A stretch of 64,000 nucleotides of DNA from Anaerolineales bacterium (GTDB lineage: Bacteria > Chloroflexota > Anaerolineae > Anaerolineales > UBA11579): positions 1,033,875 to 1,097,874 of the forward strand of contig JAHBVB010000001.1 in the NCBI GenBank assembly GCA_019637805.1. Direction: 5' to 3'. The position numbers were made by a program, and so were the translations under genes. How positions within the stretch are numbered: position 1 is the stretch's first letter; every line of letters starts with the position of its first letter. Below the pieces are notes generated by a model. That model did no database searches, was not told where the DNA came from, and saw nothing but the letters and a program-made list of their open reading frames with translations. Positions 32,473-41,940 of this stretch are shown in pieces.

Positions 32473-34764
32473 CTAGCAGTCCGACCCCAGCCAGTTCTGC
32501 ACCACATCCTCGACCAGCATCGGGCCGGCTTCGATCACCAAGCTGCGCGGCGCCGTCTCGACGCAATTGGCGCCGCGCTCGACCCGCTCCCAGTCGCCTA
32601 GATTGTAGGCATAGCGGATCTCCTCGCCCACCGGCAGGTCCACCGTCACCCGGTAGGCGTTGCCGCTGGGCTGCAGCAGCACACTCCACGGCGTCCAGGG
32701 CGGGATGCCGGGATGCCGCAGGTCCCCGCCCAGGAAGATCTCCGGCCCCGAACCGGCCGGCGCCTCAACCTGAAACGTGACCGCCACCATTTGCGGCAGC
32801 GGTTGTCCGCTCAGCGAGCTCGACTCGCAGTCCCCGGAGAGCGCCATGTCCTCAGCTGCGGCCCACAAGCCGCCGCCGACCCGCAGCCACTGGCTGCCGT
32901 CCGCCGCGTTGTCCCGCCCATCCAGGAGCGCCAGCTGCCCCGCGCTCAGTTGCGAGGCCCTCGGCTGTTCACTGCCCGGCCAGCGGTGCAGTGGGGCGCT
33001 TCCCAGTGCCTGGCCAATGCAAGCCTCTGCCTCTGGCGCCGGCGCGGAGACCACTTCGATCTCGCGCCATGCCACCCAGGCCGGGCTTTCCAAGGTCAGG
33101 ATGCGCACCGCGCTCACCCCCGCCAGCGGGATCGGCAGGCGGTAGACCAGCCGCCCGTCAATACTGGTGAAGCCGTAGAACTCGGCCACCAACACTTGCC
33201 TGCCGTCTTCCAGCCGGGCCCAAACCTGGTGGCGGGTGTGGCCCGGCGGCCACTGCTCGATGCTCATGCCCACCTGTTGAATGACGGTCGCTTCATCCAG
33301 CGTGATCTCGATCCATTGCGGCGGGTAGTTGCCGGAGTTCCATGGCGTGCTTCCGCCATCCACCGCCGCCCGCGCCGGGTTCTCCGCCAATTGGCTGGAG
33401 AATTGGGCCGCCCGCCCCAGCGCCACGTTGGCGCGTTCCTGCGCCGGTACGACGCAGGGGTCCGGCTGCTGGGCCGGCGACATGGCTTGTAGCATCAGTT
33501 CGTCTTCTTCCAGCACGGTCCACGGTTTGCCGTCCAGGTCCTCCGGCCAGGGGTAATAACCCCAGTGCAGCCAGCCGTCAAAGCCCACCGCACAGGAATC
33601 GGCGATGTATTGCAGCCCGATGCTCAACGCCGTGAAGGCCGAGGGGAAGATGGCATGCCCGGAGCCGGTCTCACCCATGATCACCGGTTTTTCTTCATGG
33701 CCCGGCATGCCGAAGTTTTCCGCCTGCTGCTCTACGCTCAGGTCGGTATCGTAATAGGCGTGGAAGTCCCAAAAGTCCACCGCCTCGCTCTCGATCAGCG
33801 GGGCCGTATCCACGTACCAGTCCCCGCCGATCTCGGTCGGGTGGGGGAACTGCGGCGCAAAGAAGCCCACGGTCACCAATCCCTGCGGGTCGTGCTCTTT
33901 GACGATCGCCGCCACTTCGTCGATATAAAATAGCACGCCATCCACCACCATCTGGCGTTTTTGTGCTTGGTCGGCCATGTCGTAGCTCTTGCCGTTGGAA
34001 ATCGTGACATGGCCTTCATCCAATGACAGCGGCGGCACATGTTTCCACAGCCACAGCTCGTTGGTCAGCTGCCAGCCCAACATCACTTCGAAAGGTGCGT
34101 CGCGTGCCACCATCCCCGCCATCAGGTCTTGCCAAAAGCGCCGTTTGATCTCAACGCCCGCCGGGTGCAGCCAATCCGCATTGCGATAATCCTCGAACCC
34201 GAAGCGCGCGTCGGCACTATAGATTTGCTGGTCAAAATACGCCCAGTAGCCGCCGTGCTCCGGCACCGAATTGGCCGTGAAGATAATGTAGATGCCTTCC
34301 TCGCCAGCGATCTGCATCAGGTCCACCATATTGTCGAGATAAGCGGGGTTCAGGCCCGTGCCGGCCGGGTTGCCGATGCAGAATGGCCCGCCGCCGCAGG
34401 TGTCGAAGAAGATGCGCACCGTGTTGTAGCCATGTTGCGCCAGCTGCCGGAACGCCGTCCGCACCCGCTGTGGGTCGTAGACATTGGTGGCCATCAGGCG
34501 GTCTTCGTAACCCCCGTGCTCCGCCCGGTAAAAGTCGACATAGTTGACCCCGCGCGGCACGAAAGGCTCGCCGCTGCGTGAGTTGTAGAATTCCCCGCGG
34601 CCCTCCACCACCCGAATCTGGATGCGGGGCACATCCAGGGCCGGCCGGTTTGTCGCCTCAGTCTCGGCCGGTTGCGCTTCAAGCGGGTTTGCTGCCGCGC
34701 CCGGCGAGCAGGCGGCCAATACCAGCGCCAAAAGACAAAGACCAAAATCGTATAAAGATCGCAT
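32473..34764 (-). CDS. Secreted GH5-like glycoside hydrolase lipoprotein with carbohydrate-binding-like domains
   Basis: A 763-residue extracytoplasmic lipoprotein (signal ending LVLAACSPG). Residues about 45-430 form a clan-A TIM barrel with the acid/base Glu236 in WQLTNELWLW and the probable nucleophile Glu365 in IMGETGSG, as in GH5 beta-mannanase/endoglucanase-like enzymes. A discoidin/F5-8-type domain follows at about 445-570 (NVALGRAAQFSSQLAENP). The C-terminal 110 residues (VAVTFQVEAP..., IRYAYNLGDWERVE) resemble a starch-binding or CBM20-like fold. The polysaccharide target is unknown. It stands alone on the minus strand, convergent to the anti-sigma gene. Confidence 0.8.
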   Translation of the reverse strand: MRSLYDFGLCLLALVLAACSPGAAANPLEAQPAETEATNRPALDVPRIQIRVVEGRGEFYNSRSGEPFVPRGVNYVDFYRAEHGGYEDRLMATNVYDPQRVRTAFRQLAQHGYNTVRIFFDTCGGGPFCIGNPAGTGLNPAYLDNMVDLMQIAGEEGIYIIFTANSVPEHGGYWAYFDQQIYSADARFGFEDYRNADWLHPAGVEIKRRFWQDLMAGMVARDAPFEVMLGWQLTNELWLWKHVPPLSLDEGHVTISNGKSYDMADQAQKRQMVVDGVLFYIDEVAAIVKEHDPQGLVTVGFFAPQFPHPTEIGGDWYVDTAPLIESEAVDFWDFHAYYDTDLSVEQQAENFGMPGHEEKPVIMGETGSGHAIFPSAFTALSIGLQYIADSCAVGFDGWLHWGYYPWPEDLDGKPWTVLEEDELMLQAMSPAQQPDPCVVPAQERANVALGRAAQFSSQLAENPARAAVDGGSTPWNSGNYPPQWIEITLDEATVIQQVGMSIEQWPPGHTRHQVWARLEDGRQVLVAEFYGFTSIDGRLVYRLPIPLAGVSAVRILTLESPAWVAWREIEVVSAPAPEAEACIGQALGSAPLHRWPGSEQPRASQLSAGQLALLDGRDNAADGSQWLRVGGGLWAAAEDMALSGDCESSSLSGQPLPQMVAVTFQVEAPAGSGPEIFLGGDLRHPGIPPWTPWSVLLQPSGNAYRVTVDLPVGEEIRYAYNLGDWERVERGANCVETAPRSLVIEAGPMLVEDVVQNWLGSDC

Positions 34765-35099
34765 TAGATACTTCTACTGCCTGACTTAAGTATATAGTAC
34801 CCACCCCGCTGCTAACCTTACAGTCACCCACTTGACAGGGTTCCATCAGTTCCACACCAAACGTCCGATCGCCTGCACTTTGCTTCATTCTGCGAAGAAT
34901 TACCCAGAACTCGTCAACAAGAATACAGTTTGATGCTCAACATGCATAGAATAAAATACTGCCCATCATTGCGACTAAGCAATCTCGAAAGGTCACCGAT
35001 TTGGCAGAGCGTTTCATTGACTAGGCTTCGCCGCAATGACTAATGGAAGCCCATTTGAATTGTGGATACTCTTGATACAATAAGAATCTGGAGAGGTAA
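34765..35099. other. AT-rich intergenic region
   Basis: A 335-bp gap between the divergent GH5-like and SHOCT genes, with lower GC than its surroundings. No gene, tRNA or strong hairpin is visible. It holds candidate promoters for both sides, including TACAAT at 35076-35081. Confidence 0.6.
35055..35081 (+). promoter_or_regulatory. Candidate promoter of the SHOCT gene
   Basis: TTGAAT (35055-35060) and TGA-TACAAT (TACAAT at 35076-35081) are 15 bp apart; the extended -10 may compensate for short spacing. The ATG is at 35100, after GAGAGG. Confidence 0.4.
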
Positions 35100-35828
35100 A
35101 TGAAAGATTTAGAACAAAGATTGCTTGACTTAGCAACTCATCATGAAGAGTATCTAAAAGAGCAGCTTTCAAATACCGAAGGCACCAAGCAAGACTGGTA
35201 TTCAATTATTCACGAACACTATGAACGCGAGCTCCTACCTTCCTTGGAAGAAAACAATGAGGCCTTTGTAGAGTATTGGCCGTGTAGTTTTATTTGGGAT
35301 GAGACTTCTCAATTGCGAACATATTCAACTAGATCCTACAGAGTGCTAAGAGGCTCGTACGGGACTGGATATCTGGCCGTTAGTTCTTTCGGTCTTTACA
35401 TATGTGTCTTTGACAAACTGTCAAAAGACTATCCTCCAGTACCTTCTAGCTTGGCCTATCAAGTGTTGTCTGGAGTTGGCGGTGAGCGAGATGATCGAAA
35501 ACGCTATAAAGGTGATCAGATTTGGCGTATTTCTTTCGAAGAAATTCATGGAACGCACGCCGTTGATGAAAGAATATTGCGTGTCGTAACTACGACGAGC
35601 GAGTGGAAGATAGCACGACACTTTAAGGGAGATTTGGAGCTAATTCAAACTTCTATTTCAATGGGCAAAAATAATCTTTTCAGAAAAAATGAAGCTCTTA
35701 TGGCTGACAACACTAATAGAGAAATTTTGGCGACAATTGAAGAATTAGCAAAACTACGAGAATCAGGCGCTATTTCTAACGATGACTATGAATCGCAAAA
35801 GAATAAATTGTTGGGGCGATTGAAATAA
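35100..35828 (+). CDS. AT-rich protein with C-terminal SHOCT domain
   Basis: A 242-residue cytoplasmic protein of unknown function. The last 35 residues (EILATIEELAKLRESGAISNDDYESQKNKLLGRL) are a SHOCT domain, a short element often found at protein ends and thought to mediate oligomerisation. The middle (SYRVLRGSYGTGYLAVSSFGLYICVF) looks like a PH-like/bPH fold, a frequent SHOCT partner. Codon use is clearly AT-rich compared with all neighbours, which suggests recent transfer. GAGAGG precedes the ATG. Confidence 0.8.
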   Translation: MKDLEQRLLDLATHHEEYLKEQLSNTEGTKQDWYSIIHEHYERELLPSLEENNEAFVEYWPCSFIWDETSQLRTYSTRSYRVLRGSYGTGYLAVSSFGLYICVFDKLSKDYPPVPSSLAYQVLSGVGGERDDRKRYKGDQIWRISFEEIHGTHAVDERILRVVTTTSEWKIARHFKGDLELIQTSISMGKNNLFRKNEALMADNTNREILATIEELAKLRESGAISNDDYESQKNKLLGRLK

Positions 35829-35840
35829 GTATCTAGACAA

Positions 35841-35874
35841 AAACAGCCCCGCCAGATGACGGGGCTGTTTGATT
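35841..35874. terminator. Bidirectional terminator between the SHOCT gene and pnp
   Basis: AAACAGCCCCG (35841-35851) pairs with CGGGGCTGTTT (35860-35870), with a T-rich right flank and an A-rich left flank. It serves both convergent genes. Confidence 0.88.
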
Positions 35875-35895
35875 TTACTTGGAAACTGCAGAGGC

Positions 35896-38127
35896 CTAGC
35901 GCCGGCCGCGGAAACCACCGCCGCGATCGCCACGGTCGCGGCCGCCCCCACCGCCACGCCGGTCGCCGCCGCGGCCACCACCCCCGCCGCCGCTGGGCCG
36001 CCCGCCCTTGTCCTTCTCGCGGGCTTCCTCGGCCGTCCAGCCTTCCAGCACGGCCTGGCGGCTCAGGCGGATCTTGCCGCTGGGGTCAATATCCGTGATC
36101 ATCACGGACACTTCATCGCCCATCTGCACCACGCTCTCCACGCTTTCCACGTGGCCGCTGTCCAACTGCGAGATGTGCACCAGGCCGTCCGTGCCGGGCA
36201 TGATCTCGATGAAGGCGCCAAAGTCGGTGATGCGCACCACCTTGCCGGTGTAGATCCGGCCGATCTCCGGCGTCTCGGTCAGCGCCTCAATGCGTTCGCG
36301 GGCGATCTGCGCTGCTTCGGCATTGTCAGAGGCGATGAACACCGTGCCGTCATCGGAGATGTCGATCTTGGCGCCGCTCTCTTCCTGAATGGCGCGGATC
36401 GTCTTGCCGCCTGGGCCGATCACCGCGCCAATCTTCTCGATCGGCACCATCACCGTGGTGATGCGTGGGGCGTGCGCCTTCAGGTCCGGCCGCGGGGCCG
36501 GCAGGGTCTCCAGCATCTTGTCCAGGATGTGCTTGCGCCCGGCCTTGGCTTGCTGCAGCGCCTCAGCCATCATCTGCGTCGTCAGGCCCGAGATCTTAAT
36601 GTCCATCTGCAGGGCGGTAATGCCCTTGTCCGTGCCGGCCACTTTGAAGTCCATGTCACCCAGGTGGTCTTCAATGCCCTGGATGTCGCTGAGGATCTGG
36701 TACTTGCTGCCGTCCGTGATCAGCCCCATCGCAATCCCGGAAACCGGCGCCTTGATCGGCACGCCGGTGTCCATCAGCGCCAGGGTCGAAGCGCACACCG
36801 AGCCCATCGAAGTCGAGCCGTTCGAGGACAAGCACTCGGAGACCAGGCGCAGCGTGTAGGGGAATTCTTTTTCGGAAGGGATCACCGCCACCAGGGCGCG
36901 CTCAGCCAGCGCGCCGTGGCCGATCTCCCGGCGGGAGGAGCCGCGCAGCGGCCGCGCCTCGCCGGTGGAGAAGGGCGGGAAGTTGTAATGATGCATGTAG
37001 CGCTTTTCTTTGATCGGCGTCAGCGTGTCCAGCTCCTGCGCCTCGCGCGGGGTGCCCAGCGTGGCCAGGGTCAGCACCTGCGTTTCGCCGCGGGTGAAAA
37101 TGCCGGAACCGTGCGCCCGCGGGCTGTAGTCCACCTCGCACCAGATCGGGCGGATATCGGTCGGGGTGCGGCCGTCAGGGCGCTTGCCCTGCTCGATGAT
37201 CCGGCGGCGCACCACCGCCTTCTCGGCAGAACCGTAGGCCTCTTTTACTTGCCCAGCCAGCTCGGCGTCGTCTCCGGCCAGTTCGGCCACCACCGTGTCG
37301 CGCAGCGCGTCGATGGCGCCGTATTGATCGGTTTTGCCGATCTGCTGGTCAAAGATCTGCTCCAGTTCAGCCTGGGTGCGTTCCAGCACCGTGGCCTTCA
37401 AGGCCTCATCCACCTTGAAGCTCTGGTAGGCGCGCTTGGGTTTGCCCACCTGCTCGGCCATCTGTACCTGCATATCAATGATCGGCTGCATCGCCTGGTG
37501 GGCGGCTTCCAGCGCCGCCACCATCGTGTCTTCATCCACTTCGTTGGCGCCGCACTCCACCATCAGGATCGCGTCGCGCGTACCGGCCACCCGCAGGTCC
37601 AGGTCGGACTCTTTCAATTGCGAATAGGTCGGGTTGATCACCAGTTGGCCGTCCACGCGGCCTACGCGCACCGCGCCCACCGGCCCATTCCAGGGGATGT
37701 CGGAAATGCTCAGCGCCGCAGAAGCCGCATTGACCGCGATCACGTCGATCACGTTCTCTTCGTCGGCGGAGAGGGCATACATGATCACCTGCACATCGTT
37801 GCGCAGGTCCTTGGGAAACAGCGGGCGCAGCGGTCGGTCGGTCAGGCGCGCCGTCAGAATGGCGCCCTCGCTGGGGCGGCCCTCACGGCGGAAGAACGAA
37901 CCGGGGATCTTGCCGCCGGCGTACATGCGCTCTTCGTAATCCACGCTCAGCGGGAAGAAGTCGATCCCGCTGCGCGGGTTGGCCGACATGGTGGCGGTCG
38001 CCAGGATCAGCGTATCGCCCAGGCGGGCCGTTACCGCGCCGCCGGCCAGTTGGGCGACCTTGCCCGTGGAAAATGTCAGCGTCTGGTTACCCACTTGGGC
38101 GCTAAAGTCTTTGGACTCGGGTTTCAT
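35896..38127 (-). CDS. pnp: Polyribonucleotide nucleotidyltransferase
   Basis: A 3'-5' phosphorolytic exoribonuclease of the RNA degradosome, 743 residues. Two RNase PH domains (about 1-230 and 310-545) flank a helical linker; then come a KH domain ([16 protein letters not shown]) and an S1 domain ([20 protein letters not shown]). The second PH domain shows [14 protein letters not shown]. The C-terminus is a Gly/Arg/Asp-rich tail of about 45 residues, likely for RNA contact. AAAGGAG precedes the ATG. It lies downstream of rpsO, the common order. Confidence 0.97.
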   Translation of the reverse strand: MKPESKDFSAQVGNQTLTFSTGKVAQLAGGAVTARLGDTLILATATMSANPRSGIDFFPLSVDYEERMYAGGKIPGSFFRREGRPSEGAILTARLTDRPLRPLFPKDLRNDVQVIMYALSADEENVIDVIAVNAASAALSISDIPWNGPVGAVRVGRVDGQLVINPTYSQLKESDLDLRVAGTRDAILMVECGANEVDEDTMVAALEAAHQAMQPIIDMQVQMAEQVGKPKRAYQSFKVDEALKATVLERTQAELEQIFDQQIGKTDQYGAIDALRDTVVAELAGDDAELAGQVKEAYGSAEKAVVRRRIIEQGKRPDGRTPTDIRPIWCEVDYSPRAHGSGIFTRGETQVLTLATLGTPREAQELDTLTPIKEKRYMHHYNFPPFSTGEARPLRGSSRREIGHGALAERALVAVIPSEKEFPYTLRLVSECLSSNGSTSMGSVCASTLALMDTGVPIKAPVSGIAMGLITDGSKYQILSDIQGIEDHLGDMDFKVAGTDKGITALQMDIKISGLTTQMMAEALQQAKAGRKHILDKMLETLPAPRPDLKAHAPRITTVMVPIEKIGAVIGPGGKTIRAIQEESGAKIDISDDGTVFIASDNAEAAQIARERIEALTETPEIGRIYTGKVVRITDFGAFIEIMPGTDGLVHISQLDSGHVESVESVVQMGDEVSVMITDIDPSGKIRLSRQAVLEGWTAEEAREKDKGGRPSGGGGGGRGGDRRGGGGGRDRGDRGGGFRGRR

Positions 38128-38305
38128 AAATCTCCTTTTGCGAAGGCCGCAGCGCTTCGCACAGGCCCGTTAGCCCAGGAACTGGAAACTGGTCACAAGC
38201 AGGCTTATGAGCAAGTTCCAATGCCCTGGCCAACGAGCAATGATGGGTTTAGGTTAGAGGCAATTATAGTATTTTCTGCGCTGGAATGTCCTCCTGCAGC
38301 GAAAC

Positions 38306-38357
38306 AAAAAAAGAGGCGGCTGGCATAAGCTGGGCCTATGCGAAGCCGCCTCTTTTT
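38306..38357 (-). terminator. Terminator after rpsO
   Basis: AAAAAGAGGCGGCT (left arm, ending 38321) pairs with AGCCGCCTCTTTTT (38344-38357), with a 22-base apical region that can pair further (GGCATA/TATGC). On the minus strand it follows the rpsO stop. The gap 38128-38362 to pnp holds nothing else recognisable. Confidence 0.85.
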
Positions 38358-38362
38358 GAAGG

Positions 38363-38638
38363 CTAAGCCTTGCGGCGGATCTTGAGCTTGTCCGCCAGCG
38401 ACACATACTTCTCGTAGTCGTGCCTGCGCACATACTCCAGCAGGCGGCGGCGCTGGCCCACCAGCTTCAGCAGGCCGCGGCGGGAGGAATGGTCCTTGCT
38501 GTGGGTCTGCAGGTGGCCGGTCAGCTGCTCAATCCGGCTGGTCAGCAGGGCAATCTGCACTTCAGGCGAACCTGTGTCGCCTTCGGCGCGCTTGTATTCG
38601 CCAATTACGGCTTGTTTCTTTTCTTGAGGTAATGGCAT
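38363..38638 (-). CDS. rpsO: 30S ribosomal protein S15
   Basis: A 91-residue primary 16S rRNA-binding protein of the small subunit. Typical motifs are [31 protein letters not shown] and [13 protein letters not shown]. The start at 38638 gives the normal length; a longer in-frame reading adds 21 residues that do not belong to the family. An A-tract and GGAG lie upstream. Confidence 0.97.
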   Translation of the reverse strand: MPLPQEKKQAVIGEYKRAEGDTGSPEVQIALLTSRIEQLTGHLQTHSKDHSSRRGLLKLVGQRRRLLEYVRRHDYEKYVSLADKLKIRRKA

Positions 38639-38738
38639 GACGTTCTGCACTCCTTTTTTGCAGGTCTCCAGGCAGCTAGCCAAGGCCAGCCTGCTGGTCA
38701 AGTCAACGCCAGATTATAACCGCAAGCCCGGCGGAAAT

Positions 38739-39530
38739 CTAGAGCAGCGGCCGCAGCCGCGCCTGGCTGACGGCTGGCAGCACCTTGTACACTTGGCGCG
38801 CGATCCAGCGGCAGCCCGGGTCCAGATCCGGCTGCTGCAGGGCTTGCTGCAAGAAATACTCCGTCTCTTTGGGGCTTTGGCGGCCCAGCTCGCTCAGCAG
38901 GTCCGCCAGATCGGGGCGGATCTTGCGGTCGGCGCTGCGTACCGGCGCCTCCAGCAGCGTGTAGATCGCTGGCAGGTTGGCGTAACCCGGGCCTTGCAGC
39001 AGGTGCTGCAGGGCGGCCAGCGCCAGGCTTTGCTGGCGGCTGTGGCCGCCGGCCAGCAGCTGGCCAGCCCAGGTGATCAGCGCTTCCGCATGCTGTTTCT
39101 GCAGGCCCTGCGTGCCGGCCTGGGCCAGTTCGGGGGCCAGCCAGGGTTCCTGGTTCTCCTCTGCCCAGGCGGCCAGGCGGGCGGTCACTTCGTGCGCTTC
39201 GGCCGGCGTGGCGCCCAGCAGGCGGGCGGCCAGCTGGCGTGTCTCAATGCTGCGCCGCGCCCACAGCCCATCGGCCACCTGCAGTGCGGTGGCGGGGTCT
39301 TCTTCGGCCAACTGGCTCATCTCCAATTGCAGTTGGCGCAGCAGCGGGGTTGGCACCTCGTAGGTTTTGAGCACCGGCCGCAGGCCGCGCACTTCGCCCA
39401 GGCGGTTGACCGGCATCGAATAGGCTTCCAGCAGGCGCTCCAGCTCGCGCAAATAGCCGGGCGGATCGCTAAAGTGCTGGGACAAAAGCGCCGCCTCTTG
39501 TTTCAGGCGGCCCAGTTCAATGGTTGGCAC
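38739..39530 (-). CDS. Alpha-helical repeat protein, possibly AlkD-like
   Basis: A 263-residue, almost fully helical, Leu/Ala/Gln-rich protein with HEAT-like helix pairs (for example ATALQVADGLWARRSIETRQLAARLLG and QQSLALAALQHLLQ). DNA-alkylation-repeat (AlkD/AlkC) proteins and other HEAT proteins share this pattern; Trp and Asp/Glu residues expected of an AlkD active site cannot be placed with confidence. The GTG start at 39530 lies 4 bases after the O-methyltransferase stop, so the two are co-transcribed. Function unknown. Confidence 0.6.
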   Translation of the reverse strand: MPTIELGRLKQEAALLSQHFSDPPGYLRELERLLEAYSMPVNRLGEVRGLRPVLKTYEVPTPLLRQLQLEMSQLAEEDPATALQVADGLWARRSIETRQLAARLLGATPAEAHEVTARLAAWAEENQEPWLAPELAQAGTQGLQKQHAEALITWAGQLLAGGHSRQQSLALAALQHLLQGPGYANLPAIYTLLEAPVRSADRKIRPDLADLLSELGRQSPKETEYFLQQALQQPDLDPGCRWIARQVYKVLPAVSQARLRPLL

Positions 39531-39534
39531 AGGG

Positions 39535-40188
39535 TTATTCTACGATAGTCAGGGCGAAACCGTCGTAGCCCTTGCTGCCCACCGTCTGCAGCACCGCGCT
39601 GTCCCCACGGTTGCCCAGGGCTTGCAGCAGGCTGCGGGCGCCCTGGCTGCTGGCGTCTGTGCCGTTCAGCACCTGGCCGCCGCGCACCACATTGTCGCTG
39701 AGGATCAGGCCGCCCTTGCGCGTCAGCCGGCGTGCCCAGTCGAAGTAGGCCGGCAGGTTGGCTTTGTCGGCGTCCAGGAAGCACAGGTCAAAGCCGGCTT
39801 CATACTCCGCCAACAGCGTGGGCAGCGTTTCCAGTGCTGGGCCTACATGCAGCCTGACGCGTTCGCTCACTCCAGCCGCGGCGAAGTTGGCTGCCGCCAC
39901 CTCGGCGTGCTTGGCCTCCGCCTCCAGCGTCACCAACTGGCCGCCGTCGGGCAAGGCCCGCGCCAGCCAAATGCCGCTGTAGCCGCCCAGCGTGCCCAGT
40001 TCCAAAATGCGCCGCGCGCCGATGGCGCGGGCCAGGATGTGCAGGAACTGGGCCTGCATGCGCGAGACCTGGATGGCGGGCAGTCCGGCCGCTTCAGCGG
40101 AGGCCAGGGCTGAGGCCAAGCCGGGGTCATCCGGGGCCATAAGGTTTTCGAGAAAATCATCCACTTGCTGCCAGGTAGGATTGTCCAT
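39535..40188 (-). CDS. Class I SAM-dependent O-methyltransferase
   Basis: A 217-residue catechol-O-methyltransferase-type enzyme. The SAM motif is ILELGTLGGYSGIWLA, followed by LVTLEAEAKHAEVAAANF; the metal-binding region includes DLCFLDADKANLPAYFDWA and ILSDNVVRGG. The substrate is unknown. The ATG at 40188 follows CGGAG, which decides against a longer reading. It is divergent from the heme-motif lipoprotein gene across 120 bp. Confidence 0.88.
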   Translation of the reverse strand: MDNPTWQQVDDFLENLMAPDDPGLASALASAEAAGLPAIQVSRMQAQFLHILARAIGARRILELGTLGGYSGIWLARALPDGGQLVTLEAEAKHAEVAAANFAAAGVSERVRLHVGPALETLPTLLAEYEAGFDLCFLDADKANLPAYFDWARRLTRKGGLILSDNVVRGGQVLNGTDASSQGARSLLQALGNRGDSAVLQTVGSKGYDGFALTIVE

Positions 40189-40308
40189 GCGTTCTCCGTG
40201 TGGTGCTAAAAATCGGCCTGAGTTAGGCTGGCATACTTTCAAGCAATCGTAGCATAATCCTGCCATGGCAGGCTGGTCAGGACGAGTAGTCGCCTACGAA
40301 GAGGACTT

Positions 40309-41940
40309 ATGTTGACGGTAAAGCGTGCATGCTTGGTATTGATACTTGGTCTTTGTGCCTGTGGTCCTGCGCCGGCCGCACCAACAACCGCTACTACCTC
40401 GCCTGAAGTAATTGTGACCACCCAGACCGATTTTGTGGGCGCAGTCCAGGGCCGGGTCACGCAGGCCGGCACCAGCAACCCGGTGCCCTTCGCCTTTGTG
40501 CAGGCCAAAAACGACCGTGGGGTGACCGTAACGGTCTTTTCGGACGGAGATGGCCGCTATGCCCTGCCCGGTCTGGCGGCTGGGGATTATGTGATTTCCT
40601 CCCATGGGTTTGGTTATCAATATTCCCTGCCGCACAATGTCACAATCACCTCCGCCGCTGCGCTTGAGATCGACCTGAGCCTGCCGCCCACCGCGGACAT
40701 TCGCGACCAGGTCAGCGGCGCCGAATGGCTAAGCGTCCTGCCGGACGATGCCCAAACCCGGCAGTTTATTTTGGACTGCCAGGGTTGTCACCAGCTCGGC
40801 TGGCCGCGTAAGGCCTACAACGGCTGGCCCACGGAAACCCAGTGGCAAGCGTCCATCCGCAAGATGCTGAGCTTTTACGGGCCACAGAGCGGGTTCCCGA
40901 TCATCGGGCCTCTGGATGTGGAGGAAACGGCTGCCTGGCTGGCGCACTATCTGACTGCGGAAACCCAGCCGCCGCTGCCGCAGCCTGTGACCGCCCAGGC
41001 CGCCAAGGTACGCATGACCGAGTATGACTTCCCTGGCGCTGGCCCTCACGACCTGGTGCTCGACTCAAACGGGCAGATCATCATTACCGGCATGTTCAGC
41101 CACAACATGTATTCGTTGGACCCGGAGAGCGGCGAATTTACCCGCTATGCTTTAAAGCCCAACGCCAACCCCCGCGCGCTGGAGCTGGATGCCGAGGGGA
41201 ACTGGTGGATCGTCTTTGGCAGCCCGCACCAATTGGCCCTCTTCGACCCGCTCACCGCGGAATTCGAAACCTACTCCATTGACATGTACGCGCACAGCGT
41301 CGCGCTCGATTCCAAAGGCAATGCTTGGGTTAATGGGCATTTCCTCTCCGACCCTGGCAAGGTCATCCGGGTCAGTCCGGATGGTTCTCGCTTGGTTTTT
41401 GACATCCCCGACAATAACGTCTCCAACCTGGCCGGATTGCCGATCTCTTACGAGATTCGGGTAGGTCCGGACAACATGGTGTGGGTCTCAGACTTGAACT
41501 GGAACCGGATCTATAAGCTGCATCCTGAGACTGGCGAAGTGGCTTACTATGAGTTCCCGCATGACACCAGTGGTCCGCGGCGGTTTGATATTGATGCTGA
41601 CGGCAAACTGTGGATTCCCGAGTTTTCCGGCGGCCGCCTGGCGATGTTTGACCCGGTCACGGAAACCTTTACGGAGTGGGAAGTGCCCACCAAGAATGCC
41701 GAGCCCTATGTGGTCAAGATTGACCACCAGCGCGGCCTGGTCTGGATCGGCTATGCAGCCGGCAACCGCGTGGCCAGTTTTGACCCGCTGACCGAAACTT
41801 TTGTGGAATATCCGCTGCCCACGCCGTATGCCCTGATCCGGCATATGGCCATTGACAGCGGCAACGGCGATGTTTGGGTCAGCTATCACCATGTGCCCAC
41901 TTCAGACGACAAGATCGTGCGTTTGCAGTTTGGGACTTAG
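40309..41940 (+). CDS. Lipoprotein with carboxypeptidase-regulatory-like domain, CxxCH heme motif and Vgb-like beta-propeller
   Basis: A 543-residue extracytoplasmic lipoprotein (signal ending LGLCACGPA). Residues about 45-130 form a carboxypeptidase-regulatory-like beta-sandwich (GAVQGRVTQAGTSNPVPF, LPGLAAGDYVISS). Residues 157-161 are CQGCH, a c-type heme attachment motif, in a helical stretch up to about 220. Residues about 225-540 are a streptogramin-lyase (Vgb)-like propeller with repeated WIPEF/VWVS-type blades. No lyase activity can be inferred. The order resembles secreted proteins that bind a small ligand or electron carrier. Its stop overlaps that of the convergent methyltransferase gene. 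Confidence 0.8.
   Translation: MLTVKRACLVLILGLCACGPAPAAPTTATTSPEVIVTTQTDFVGAVQGRVTQAGTSNPVPFAFVQAKNDRGVTVTVFSDGDGRYALPGLAAGDYVISSHGFGYQYSLPHNVTITSAAALEIDLSLPPTADIRDQVSGAEWLSVLPDDAQTRQFILDCQGCHQLGWPRKAYNGWPTETQWQASIRKMLSFYGPQSGFPIIGPLDVEETAAWLAHYLTAETQPPLPQPVTAQAAKVRMTEYDFPGAGPHDLVLDSNGQIIITGMFSHNMYSLDPESGEFTRYALKPNANPRALELDAEGNWWIVFGSPHQLALFDPLTAEFETYSIDMYAHSVALDSKGNAWVNGHFLSDPGKVIRVSPDGSRLVFDIPDNNVSNLAGLPISYEIRVGPDNMVWVSDLNWNRIYKLHPETGEVAYYEFPHDTSGPRRFDIDADGKLWIPEFSGGRLAMFDPVTETFTEWEVPTKNAEPYVVKIDHQRGLVWIGYAAGNRVASFDPLTETFVEYPLPTPYALIRHMAIDSGNGDVWVSYHHVPTSDDKIVRLQFGT

Noticed and set aside
34831-34836. TTGACA on the plus strand upstream of the SHOCT gene as a -35 box
   Set aside because: No -10-like hexamer lies 15-19 bp downstream.
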